From contig DASUKN010000012.1 in assembly GCA_036278715.1 (NCBI GenBank), positions 1 through 44,920 on the forward strand: a stretch of 44,920 nucleotides of DNA. The letters are read 5' to 3'. Positions within the stretch are counted from its first letter, which is position 1, and each line of letters starts with the position of its first letter. Of the stretch, positions 16,818-23,755 are shown in pieces. The position numbers were made by a program, and so were the translations under genes. Under the pieces are notes generated by a model that did not search any database, had not been told where the DNA came from, and saw only the letters and a list, made by a program, of their open reading frames with translations. This DNA is from Udaeobacter sp025935755 (GTDB lineage: Bacteria; Verrucomicrobiota; Verrucomicrobiia; Chthoniobacterales; UBA10450).

Positions 16818-17327
16818 TTACTCAATCGACGGTTCCCCTTTGTGCGACCATTCCGACTGGCTGTCTGCCAGAAATTGTTGGAGCACAGCAAACCGAACCT
16901 CGCCGTAGTTCAACGCGTAGCGGAGATCGCCGCCTTTGTAAATCCAAGTCGTCGGAATCCAGCTCAAAGGCAAACCGGCAAACTGCTTGATCTTGTTTTC
17001 ACCACGACGCGGACCCGGATCCGCAAGAATTGTCACGTTCGGCTGAGAAGCGATCCCGAATTTGTTCAGCATGGCGCGCCCGTCCTGTCCATCATTCCAG
17101 ACCGACACGAAATAGAATTTCACCTGGAGATTTTCATTCACCATTTTGGTCCAGCCGCCGCTCTTCAGCTCGGCCTGACAATTGGGACACCACGGCGCCC
17201 ATAGGTGAACGACAGTGGTTTGTGGCGATTTGATCCCGGTGAGAACAGCCTGTTCTGCCGGGGACTCCGCATGCAGAGATGCGATCATTAAAAGGGAGAT
17301 CAGTATCAAAAACCGAGGAAACGACAT
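16818..17327 (-). CDS. exported thioredoxin-like protein
   Basis: 169 residues from the ATG at 17325-17327, preceded by AGAGGGAAG. The signal peptide is SFPRFLILISLLMIASLHA (cleavage near HAES). The thioredoxin fold has VVHLWAPWCPNCQAEL with the redox pair WCPNC, then PNVTILADP and the cis-Pro region SWIPTTWIYKGG. It probably acts in the periplasm as a reductase or carrier. It is first in a unit with cystathionine beta-synthase, which suggests a link to thiol supply. A longer in-frame extension upstream reads through an IPSEVEG repeat and is not genuine coding sequence. Confidence 0.88.
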   Translation of the reverse strand: MSFPRFLILISLLMIASLHAESPAEQAVLTGIKSPQTTVVHLWAPWCPNCQAELKSGGWTKMVNENLQVKFYFVSVWNDGQDGRAMLNKFGIASQPNVTILADPGPRRGENKIKQFAGLPLSWIPTTWIYKGGDLRYALNYGEVRFAVLQQFLADSQSEWSHKGEPSIE

Positions 17328-17384
17328 CTTCCCTCTAGGATAGGGGCGAAACACTGAACACTCAACGCGAATACGGTCGAACCT

Positions 17385-17438
17385 CGTGGCGAGATCATTG
17401 GTTGCTTCGCGGGGTCCCTCGACTTCGCTCGGGATGAC
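17385..17438. repeat. 54-bp terminal inverted repeat, left
   Basis: Starts CGTGGCGAGATCATTGG and ends CTCGGGATGAC. It is the exact reverse complement of 18602-18655 over all 54 bases. It contains the dispersed CTCGACTTCGCTCGGGATGA palindrome and lies 58 bp from the thioredoxin-like gene start. Confidence 0.92.
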
Positions 17439-17454
17439 GGACGTAGAGAACTTC

Positions 17455-17587
17455 GGGAAGCGCACGCGCCCTTGCGTGGTCCATTCGGCGCCTCGCCGAA
17501 TGACAAACGGATGTTCGAACGTGATCCAATACGCAGAGGTTTCCGGCGAGCGGCCGGAAACAACACGCGAAGGCGCGTGCGCTCCCC
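17455..17587. repeat. module B, copy 2 (best preserved)
   Basis: The outer arms GGGAAGCGCACGCGCCCTTG... and ...AAGGCGCGTGCGCTCCCC pair over about 24 positions with few mismatches. Inside are ATTCGGC/GCCGAAT, a central GTTCGAAC palindrome and GTTTCCGGC/GGCCGGAAAC. The predicted shape is a stem with two or three arms. A diverged metB-end remnant follows at 17598-17640. Confidence 0.8.
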
Positions 17588-17660
17588 GGAACCTACATCG
17601 CTTCCAAGCGCGCGCTTCGAATCATCGATTTAACCGCCACCTTTCGGTTAATCGCGCAAT

Positions 17661-17812
17661 TCAGTAACACCTGACTTCAGTCAGGTGCGAACAAATAGGA
17701 AAGCTTGAGAGCCGTTTCAACGGTTTCTTTCGCGAGGTAGCAATATAAAGCTGTTAAAACAGCTTCTTGTGTTCGCTCTTGCGAGCACCTGGCTGAAGCC
17801 AGGTGTTAATGA
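17661..17812. repeat. module A, copy 3
   Basis: 152 bp, same four hairpins as copy 1. One base change in the left end (TCAGTAACACC). The last hairpin loop reads TGAA in place of TAAA, shared with copy 4. Confidence 0.85.
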
Positions 17813-17817
17813 AACGC

Positions 17818-17866
17818 GGATCAGATTCGCTTAAACGCGTTCTTCAAATATCGATTCAGTCGCGGT
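17818..17866 (-). repeat. remnant of the metB-like 3' end, copy 2
   Basis: Same position behind module A as the true gene end: GGATCAGATTCGCTTAAACG, then TTCTTCAAATATCGATTCAG. Read on the minus strand it resembles the final codons, with substitutions. Confidence 0.7.
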
Positions 17867-17897
17867 CGATTAACCTATAACGCGCAATGTCCGCTCT

Positions 17898-18031
17898 GGG
17901 GAGTACACGCGCCGTCGCGTGCTCCATTCGGCGGCCCGCCGAATGACGAACGGATGTTCGAACGTAGTCCAATACGCAAAGGTTTCCGGCGAGGCCGCCG
18001 GAAACAGCACGCTAGGGCACGCGCACTCCCC
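17898..18031. repeat. module B, copy 3
   Basis: 134 bp with GGGGAGTACACGCG and GCACGCGCACTCCCC arms, and inner hairpins ATTCGGC/GCCGAAT and GTTTCCGGC/GCCGGAAAC. A diverged metB-end remnant (18079-18126) follows. Confidence 0.8.
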
Positions 18032-18150
18032 GGAAGCGTCGTTCCGCAGCTGGTGAAGCCAGAGTGCCGGTGAAAAAAGGGATCAAACCGCTTTTCAGGG
18101 CGTTCTTTGAATCACGATCAGGGCGCGCTCCCCAATCGCAAGTGGCAATC

Positions 18151-18302
18151 TCATTAACACCTGACTTCAGTCAGGTGCGGACGAATAGGAAAGCTTGAGA
18201 GCCGTTTCAACGGCTTCTTTCGCGAGGTAGCGGTATGAAGCTGTTAAAACAGCTTCTTGTGTTCGCTCTTGCGAGCACCTGGCTGAAGCCAGGTGTTAAT
18301 GA
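18151..18302. repeat. module A, copy 4
   Basis: 152 bp, 490 bp after copy 3. It has the perfect TCATTAACACCTG/CAGGTGTTAATGA ends. The left long-range arm reads GCGGACG, weakening that pairing relative to copies 1 to 3. Confidence 0.85.
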
Positions 18303-18307
18303 AACGC

Positions 18308-18355
18308 GGATCAGATTCGCTTAAACGCATTCTTCAAATATCGATTTAGTCGCGG
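18308..18355 (-). repeat. remnant of the metB-like 3' end, copy 3
   Basis: Follows module A copy 4 exactly as the true gene end follows copy 2. It is 490 bp after the remnant at 17818 and nearly identical to it. Confidence 0.7.
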
Positions 18356-18387
18356 TCCATTAACCTATAACGCGCAATGTCCGCTCT

Positions 18388-18586
18388 GGGGAGCGCGCCC
18401 TCGCGTGCAACATTCGGCGGCCTCGTCGAATGGTGAAAAACGGATCAGATTGCCGTAAACGCGTCCTTCAAATATCGATTTTAGTCACGCTCCCTTAACC
18501 ATAACGCGCAATGTCGAACGTGGTCCAAAACGCAGAGGTTTCCGGCGAGCCGCCGGAAACGGCACGCGAGGGCGCGTGCGCTCGCC
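18388..18586. repeat. module B, copy 4, interrupted
   Basis: Arms GGGGAGCGCG and GCGTGCGCTCGCC, with both inner hairpins partly kept. About 79 bp (18433-18511) containing another metB-end remnant (18442-18490) sits between the two inner hairpins and replaces about 9 bp present in copy 3. Confidence 0.7.
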
Positions 18587-18601
18587 AGATTATCCACGGC
18601 T

Positions 18602-18655
18602 GTCATCCCGAGCGAAGTCGAGGGACCCCGCGAAGCAACCAATGATCTCGCCACG
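18602..18655. repeat. 54-bp terminal inverted repeat, right
   Basis: Exact reverse complement of 17385-17438. It ends 32 bp before the rpsA -35 box. Confidence 0.92.
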
Positions 18656-18687
18656 CGGAAAACTCCTCTTCATACAGCTTCCCAGAG

Positions 18688-18716
18688 TTGACCGCGCACA
18701 CAAAAACGCCTAGTAT
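18688..18716 (+). promoter_or_regulatory. sigma70-type promoter of rpsA
   Basis: TTGACC (18688-18693), 17-bp spacer, TAGTAT (18711-18716). It predicts a leader of about 87 nt with a TCCGGC/GCCGGA hairpin at 18734-18749. The leader ends in the strong AAGGAGG (18791-18797), 12 bases before the rpsA ATG. Confidence 0.7.
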
Positions 18717-18809
18717 GCCGTCCCCATTCCGCTTCCGGCAGCAGCCGGATGCGCGGACATCGGTGTTCGAATTAGAGCGCCGCTGTACTGAAGGAGGCCT
18801 ACTTACTTT

Positions 18810-20537
18810 ATGATTCAAATGCAGGACGTGATGTCGAAGGCGATGCCGGACTTCCGGGAAGGAAGCATCATTAAAGGACAGATCTTGGAAGTTCGTCCAC
18901 GCGAAGTGCTCGTCGACGTCGGATACAAATCGGAGGGCGTCATTCCCTTGAACGAATTCGAAGATCCCGACTCGTTGCAAGTCGGTGATGAAGTGGACGT
19001 TCTCCTCGAGCGACTGGAGAACGACGAAGGCATGGTAGTCCTGTCCAAGGAGAAAGCAGCTTATCGCCAAAACTGGAACAAGATCGTCGCCGTTTTCGAA
19101 GGTGACGGTTTGATCAAAGGGAAAGTAAGATCGGTGGTTAAAGGCGGCCTGATGGTCAACATCGGCGTGGAAGCATTTTTGCCGGCGTCGCAAATTGATG
19201 TCGTTCCGCCAAAAGATTTACAGCAGTTTGTCGGGAACAGTTACGATTTCAAAATCGTCAAGCTCAACGACGAACGGAAGAACGTCGTGCTCAGCCGGCG
19301 CGAGGTGATCGAACAAGAGCGGAGCGAAAAGCGCCAGAAATTCCTGGAGGGCGTGAACGTTGGCGATCGCGTGGATGGCACGGTCAAGAACATCACGGAT
19401 TTTGGAGCGTTCATCGACCTCGACGGCATGGATGGTTTGTTGCATGTGACCGACATGACATGGGGCAGGCTGGGACATCCGAGCGAACTGTTAAAGGTCG
19501 GCCAGCAGTTGCAAGTCGTTGTCCTCGACATCAACAAGGAAAAAGAACGGGTCTCGCTTGGACTGAAGCAAACCCAGAAGAATCCGTGGGACCAGATCGA
19601 GGAGCGTTTCCCCGCCGGGCAGCGCATCAAAGGTAAGATCACGAATCTAGTTCCCTACGGCGCTTTCGTCGAAATCGAGGAAGGCGTGGAAGGTTTGATT
19701 CACGTGTCGGAACTTTCGTGGACCAAACGCATCATGCGCCCGTCCGATATCCTTAGTGTAGGCCAGGAAGTCGAAGCGGTGGTTCTCGGCGTAAACAAAG
19801 AGGAACAAAAAATTTCCCTCGGACTACGCCAGCTCGAACCAAATCCATGGGATGAGATCGAGAAGAAGTTCACCATCGGCAGACAGGTCAAAGGCACCAT
19901 CCGGAACATGACCGCTTATGGCGCGTTCGTGGAACTGGAGGAAGGCATCGACGGAATGATTCACGTCTCAGATTTGAGCTGGACGCGAAAAATCAATCAC
20001 CCGAGCGAGATGTTCAAAAAGGGTGACGAAGTGGAAGCTGTGGTGATCGACATCGACAAAGTCAATCAACGCATCAGTCTCGGGATTAAACAGCTTGCTG
20101 ATGATCCGTGGAAAACGATCGATGAGAAATACAAGATCGGCGACCTCGTTAACGGCAAGGTTACCAAGCTGGCGAGCTTCGGCGCGTTTGTGCAATTGCA
20201 GGACGACATCGACGGACTGGTTCACATCTCACAGTTGAGCGAGGATCACGTCGCTAAAGTGAAGGACGTCCTGAAAGTCGGTCAGGAGGTCGAAGCCCGC
20301 GTGATCAAGGTCGACAAAATCGAGCGCCGGATCGGGCTCTCGGTCAAAGCGGCGAGTTATTCCGAAGAACAACTGCGCAAGGAAGTGGAATCGTTCGATA
20401 CGCTTCGCCCTGGCGAGGACATGGTTGGCTTGGAAAAAGCCTTCGCTGCAGCCGAACAGGAAGAATATCGGCCCGGTGAATCCAAGCGCGCTCCAAAGGA
20501 GCCCACCGAGTCGAGCGGTGATTCGAAAAAGAAATAG
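18810..20537 (+). CDS. rpsA: 30S ribosomal protein S1
   Basis: 575 residues with six S1/OB repeats at about 17-81, 99-164, 185-253, 270-340, 357-427 and 444-513. The usual repeat ends are visible: GAFIDLDGMDGLLHVTDMTW, GAFVEIEEGVEGLIHVSELSW, GAFVELEEGIDGMIHVSDLSW and GAFVQLQDDIDGLVHISQLS. The first two are degenerate, as in other S1 proteins where they dock on the ribosome; the rest bind mRNA. A charged, low-complexity tail follows (about 540-575, ending GDSKKK). It has a strong AAGGAGG and its own promoter. A hairpin beyond the stop includes the start of the next gene. Confidence 0.97.
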   Translation: MIQMQDVMSKAMPDFREGSIIKGQILEVRPREVLVDVGYKSEGVIPLNEFEDPDSLQVGDEVDVLLERLENDEGMVVLSKEKAAYRQNWNKIVAVFEGDGLIKGKVRSVVKGGLMVNIGVEAFLPASQIDVVPPKDLQQFVGNSYDFKIVKLNDERKNVVLSRREVIEQERSEKRQKFLEGVNVGDRVDGTVKNITDFGAFIDLDGMDGLLHVTDMTWGRLGHPSELLKVGQQLQVVVLDINKEKERVSLGLKQTQKNPWDQIEERFPAGQRIKGKITNLVPYGAFVEIEEGVEGLIHVSELSWTKRIMRPSDILSVGQEVEAVVLGVNKEEQKISLGLRQLEPNPWDEIEKKFTIGRQVKGTIRNMTAYGAFVELEEGIDGMIHVSDLSWTRKINHPSEMFKKGDEVEAVVIDIDKVNQRISLGIKQLADDPWKTIDEKYKIGDLVNGKVTKLASFGAFVQLQDDIDGLVHISQLSEDHVAKVKDVLKVGQEVEARVIKVDKIERRIGLSVKAASYSEEQLRKEVESFDTLRPGEDMVGLEKAFAAAEQEEYRPGESKRAPKEPTESSGDSKKK

Positions 20538-20545
20538 CATCTTTC

Positions 20546-20578
20546 AATCGCACGCGGCTATAACCGTGTGATGCGATT
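20546..20578 (+). promoter_or_regulatory. hairpin covering the start of the downstream lipoprotein gene
   Basis: AATCGCA (20546-20552) pairs with TGCGATT (20572-20578), and CGCGG (20553-20557) with CCGTG (20564-20568, one G-T pair), loop CTATAA. The lipoprotein ATG (20571-20573) lies at the stem. No U-tract follows, so attenuation of translation after rpsA is more likely than termination. Confidence 0.45.
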
Positions 20579-20909
20579 TGCCTGGCGCACGTTTTTGTTA
20601 TGGGCATCCGCTACGGCGGTTCCGTTTTTTCTTTTCACCGGCTGCGGGAATTCCAGCATCGTCGGCAAATGGCAGATGTCGGGAACGCAAGATCAAATCG
20701 TTTGGGAATTTTTGAGTAATGGCTCGGTGCTGGTTGGAGAAACTCGCGGCAGATACAAGTTCGGCGATCAGGACCGAATCAAAATTGAGACGCCATTCGC
20801 GACGACGGTCTACGTGATGAACTTATCCGGCGACCAGCTCGTGCTCCAGGAGCCGGGCGGTTCCAAGCTCGAATTCACGCGGGTTCGAGAAGGGCCAGTG
20901 AAGAAGTAG
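20571..20909 (+). CDS. small lipoprotein, unknown function
   Basis: 112 residues. The signal RFAWRTFLLWASATAVPFFLFTGC has the lipobox LFTGC, with the lipid-bearing Cys near 25. The mature part is a compact beta-rich domain, lipocalin-like in pattern: SSIVGKWQMSG...IVWEFLSNGSVLVGETRGRYKFGDQDRIKIETPF, with the repeated WxFxxxGxV/Y and RYxxxxxxxIxI motifs of a small barrel. A GTG directly before the ATG is an alternative start. It is 33 bp downstream of rpsA and converges with asnS. Function not recognised. Confidence 0.75.
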   Translation: MRFAWRTFLLWASATAVPFFLFTGCGNSSIVGKWQMSGTQDQIVWEFLSNGSVLVGETRGRYKFGDQDRIKIETPFATTVYVMNLSGDQLVLQEPGGSKLEFTRVREGPVKK

Positions 20910-20960
20910 GGCATGCGTGCAGCTCGCGCTCTCAATTCGCAAGCGGGACGCATGCGCTAC
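20906..20960. terminator. GCATGC-arm palindrome, copy 2, between convergent genes
   Basis: The arm 20906-20920 (GTAGGGCATGCGTGC) pairs with 20945-20960 over 13 of 15 positions. It includes the lipoprotein stop codon and ends two bases before the asnS stop. Position between two converging genes suits a bidirectional transcript end, though no U-tract is present. It is related to the palindrome at 15158-15248. Confidence 0.5.
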
Positions 20961-20961
20961 T

Positions 20962-22356
20962 CTAGAATTCGGCGCTGCCCGGTGTGCGCGCGAAAGGAAT
21001 GACATCGCGAATATTCGGGATGCCGGTGATGAACATCAGCATGCGTTCAAAGCCGAGACCAAATCCGGAGTGCGGGACGGTTCCGTAGCGACGCAGATCG
21101 AGATACCATTTGTAATCGGCGGGATCCATGTTGTGACGCCGCATGTTGTCCTCCAGTAATTCCAATCGTTCTTCACGCTGGCTGCCGCCGACGATTTCAC
21201 CAATGCCTGGCACCAGCAAATCGATGGCCGCCACGGTTTTGCCGTCGTCGTTCGAACGCATGTAGAATGGTTTGATTTCCTTCGGGAAATCGAAAACCGT
21301 AACTGGACATTTGAAATGTTTCTCAGTCAGCCAGCGTTCATGCTCCGATTGCAGATTTGAACCGTATTCGACTGGGAACTCGAATTTTTCTCCGCTCTTT
21401 TTCAAGAGATCGACTGCCTCGGTGTAAGTGATCCGCTGAAACGGCCGTTCAATCACGAAATCGAGTCGGGCAAGCAACTCTTTGTCCACGAATTTCGCGA
21501 ACAATTCCAATTCTTCGGGGCAGTGTTTTCTCGCGTCGGCGATTAAATATTTCACCAACTCTTCCGCGAGATCCATGTTGCCGGTTAAATCGCAAAACGC
21601 CATCTCCGGCTCGATCATCCAGAACTCGCTGGCGTGTCGCGAGGTGTTTGAGTTCTCGGCGCGAAAGGTAGGGCCGAAGGTGTAAACCTTGCCGAGCGCG
21701 CAGGCGAACGCTTCCGCTTCCAGTTGTCCACTGACAGTGAGATAGGTTTGGCGGGCGAAGAAATCCCGCGCGTAATCGATTTCGCCGTTCTTCTTTGGCG
21801 GATTTTTGATGTCGATGGTTGAAACCCGGAATAACTCGCCGGCACCTTCGCAATCGCTTCCGGTGATGATCGGCGTGTGAACGTAAACGAACCCGCGATC
21901 CTGAAAAAATTGGTGAACGGCAAATGCGAGGCGGCTGCGCACGCGAAACACACAACCGAAAAGATTCGACCGTGGACGCAGATGCGCGATCTCGCGCAAA
22001 AACTCCGGCGTGTGCCCCTTTTTCTGAAGCGGATAACTTTCATCGGCGCCGCCGACGATTTCGATATTACGGGCAACCAATTCCCATTTTTGTCCCTTGC
22101 CCTGCGAGGGGACCAGCGAACCTTCCGCAATAATCGAGGCGCCGGTGCTGAGCCGTTGAATTTCCACGTAGTTAGGCAACGCATCCTGCTTCGCGATGAT
22201 CTGAAGACTGCGAAGAGACGAGCCGTCGTTCAGTTCGATGAATGAGAAGTCCTTCGAATCGCGCCGGGTTCGCACCCATCCCTGCACACGAATCGCTTCC
22301 AGCGGCGCAGCGCTTTGCAATGCGTTCTTAATCGGAGTTGGAGAAAGGTGAGTCAT
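20962..22356 (-). CDS. asnS: asparagine-tRNA ligase
   Basis: 464 residues, class IIb synthetase. The N-terminal OB anticodon-binding domain spans about 20-110 (IRVQGWVRTRRDSKDFSFIELNDGSS). Motif 1 is near FFQDRGFVYVHTPIITGSDCEGAGE, motif 2 is TFRAENSNTSRHASEFWMIEPE and motif 3 is GFGLGFERMLMFITG. The AENSNTSRH stretch and the absence of a GAD domain mark AsnS rather than AspS. It charges tRNA(Asn) with asparagine. Because a direct AsnRS is present, the GatCAB subunit at 10152 is more likely needed for Gln-tRNA(Gln). ATG at 22354-22356. Confidence 0.96.
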   Translation of the reverse strand: MTHLSPTPIKNALQSAAPLEAIRVQGWVRTRRDSKDFSFIELNDGSSLRSLQIIAKQDALPNYVEIQRLSTGASIIAEGSLVPSQGKGQKWELVARNIEIVGGADESYPLQKKGHTPEFLREIAHLRPRSNLFGCVFRVRSRLAFAVHQFFQDRGFVYVHTPIITGSDCEGAGELFRVSTIDIKNPPKKNGEIDYARDFFARQTYLTVSGQLEAEAFACALGKVYTFGPTFRAENSNTSRHASEFWMIEPEMAFCDLTGNMDLAEELVKYLIADARKHCPEELELFAKFVDKELLARLDFVIERPFQRITYTEAVDLLKKSGEKFEFPVEYGSNLQSEHERWLTEKHFKCPVTVFDFPKEIKPFYMRSNDDGKTVAAIDLLVPGIGEIVGGSQREERLELLEDNMRRHNMDPADYKWYLDLRRYGTVPHSGFGLGFERMLMFITGIPNIRDVIPFARTPGSAEF

Positions 22357-22370
22357 TTTACGCCCGGAAA

Positions 22371-22395
22371 TTCCTCGACTTCGCTCGGAATGACA
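22371..22395. repeat. IPSEVEG-type palindrome, partial copy
   Basis: TTCCTCGACTTCGCTCGGAA then TGACA, 15 bp upstream of the asnS start. It is a half unit of the dispersed family. Confidence 0.6.
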
Positions 22396-22444
22396 AGTGA
22401 CCAGATGAGGCCGACCACATCTCTCGCCAATTCGAGTCGACGTT

Positions 22445-23755
22445 TTATTCCAGCGCGTACAGATATCCGTCCGCGCTGCCGAAGTAAACGACGCCGTTCA
22501 CAACGAGAGGTGAAGAGTATATTCCGCCGATCCGAATTTGCTGATCATTGGCCACGAGCGGCGCTTCACGCCAGTTCGACCGAAACAGAAATGGCTCATT
22601 GAATTTTCGCTCACTGGTGAGCACCCACGCGCCGTTTTGCTTCGAGTTTTCCACCTGAAAATCCCAGAGCAAATCCCCGGTCTTCGCATCGCGTGCTTCC
22701 AACGTTCCATTCAGCGCGCCGATAAAAACAACATCGCCGACCACCGCCGGCGAGGAAAACATCCATGCTTTGCCCTGCTGGCGCACGAGGGACTTCCCGC
22801 TCGTTGCATCAACGACGTGATACAAACTGGAGTCGGACGTCGCGAAAAACACTTTGCCGTCCGCAACGGCCGGGGCCGAATTCACCCAACTCAAATCGTT
22901 AAACACCTTCCACTTCTCTTTCCCGGTTGCCGCATCGAGCGCGTAAACGTGGGAATCCCGACAGCCGGTATAAACGATTCCGTCCGCAACCGATGGCGAA
23001 GATTGGAACCCGACCTGATTGTGGATCTGCGGATCTTCGCCTCCGTGAAAACGCCATTTCTCTTTTCCTGTCGCAGCGTCTATCGCATAGAAGTAGCTGT
23101 CCCAGCTTCCGACAAACAAAACACCACCCGCGAGCGCAGGGGAAGCATGCACCACATCACCGGTTTTAAATTTCCAACGCAAATCGCCGGTCGCTGAATC
23201 GAGCGCGTAAACATTTCCGTCTCCGCTGCCGAAATAAACCGTGCCGTTCGCCACGACTGGACTTGAAAGGAAAACGTCGAACGGGTCCGCAATCGTTTGG
23301 TTTCTGGGCTGCATCCCATGTAATCCTTTTGCTTCAAACCGGCGCTCTCCTTCAGTGCTAAATGTCCATTTCAACGCCCCGGTCGGCGCATTGAACGCAT
23401 AAAACTTTCCGTCGTAACTGCCGACGTAGACGGTGCCGTCAGCAATTGCGGGCGTAGCGGGTACCGGTCCGTTTGTCGTTCGCTTCCAAATTTGATGACC
23501 AGTCTCAGCATCGACGGCGTACACATTTCCGTCGTCTCCGCCGAAGTAGATCACGTTGTCCTTGAAGACCGGGGACGACATCACGCGATCTCCTGTTGGA
23601 AATTTCCATTTCACGCGATGAAACTGTCGCGGCGCTGGTCCCGCATACGTGCCTGAATGCATCGCATCGCCGCGAAACATTGATTGCGCGTCGACCGAAT
23701 TGGCTGCGCAAATTGCGCCAATCAAAATCAGCACGCCGTGAATTTTGATTGTCAT
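22445..23755 (-). CDS. secreted PQQ-like beta-propeller repeat protein
   Basis: 436 residues from the ATG at 23753-23755, which overlaps the stop of the upstream gene as ATGA, so translation is probably coupled. Signal peptide TIKIHGVLILIGAICAANSVDA. The mature protein consists of seven to eight repeats of the form VVANGTVYFGSGDGNVYALD, SATGDLRWKFKTG, the hallmark of PQQ/BamB-like propellers. No catalytic residues of quinoprotein dehydrogenases are evident, so a binding or scaffold role outside the cytoplasm is likely. Longer upstream extension is not supported because it overlaps the partner gene. Confidence 0.88.
   Translation of the reverse strand: MTIKIHGVLILIGAICAANSVDAQSMFRGDAMHSGTYAGPAPRQFHRVKWKFPTGDRVMSSPVFKDNVIYFGGDDGNVYAVDAETGHQIWKRTTNGPVPATPAIADGTVYVGSYDGKFYAFNAPTGALKWTFSTEGERRFEAKGLHGMQPRNQTIADPFDVFLSSPVVANGTVYFGSGDGNVYALDSATGDLRWKFKTGDVVHASPALAGGVLFVGSWDSYFYAIDAATGKEKWRFHGGEDPQIHNQVGFQSSPSVADGIVYTGCRDSHVYALDAATGKEKWKVFNDLSWVNSAPAVADGKVFFATSDSSLYHVVDATSGKSLVRQQGKAWMFSSPAVVGDVVFIGALNGTLEARDAKTGDLLWDFQVENSKQNGAWVLTSERKFNEPFLFRSNWREAPLVANDQQIRIGGIYSSPLVVNGVVYFGSADGYLYALE

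Larger units (their letters stand above)
17328..18809. other. repeat-filled gap between thioredoxin-like gene and rpsA
   Basis: 1482 bp without a credible gene. It holds a 54-bp inverted repeat pair (17385-17438 and 18602-18655) enclosing repeat array 2, then the rpsA promoter and leader (18688-18809). The enclosed segment is 1163 bp. Confidence 0.85.

Noticed and set aside
17506..17535. tRNA-like T-loop (GTTCGAAC) inside module B
   Set aside because: No acceptor stem, anticodon arm or CCA end in the right geometry; the palindrome is part of the repeat.
13344..18302. CRISPR-like array
   Set aside because: The repeat period is about 490 bp, the units are multi-hairpin and the intervening sequence is itself repeated. 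There are no short spacers and no cas genes.
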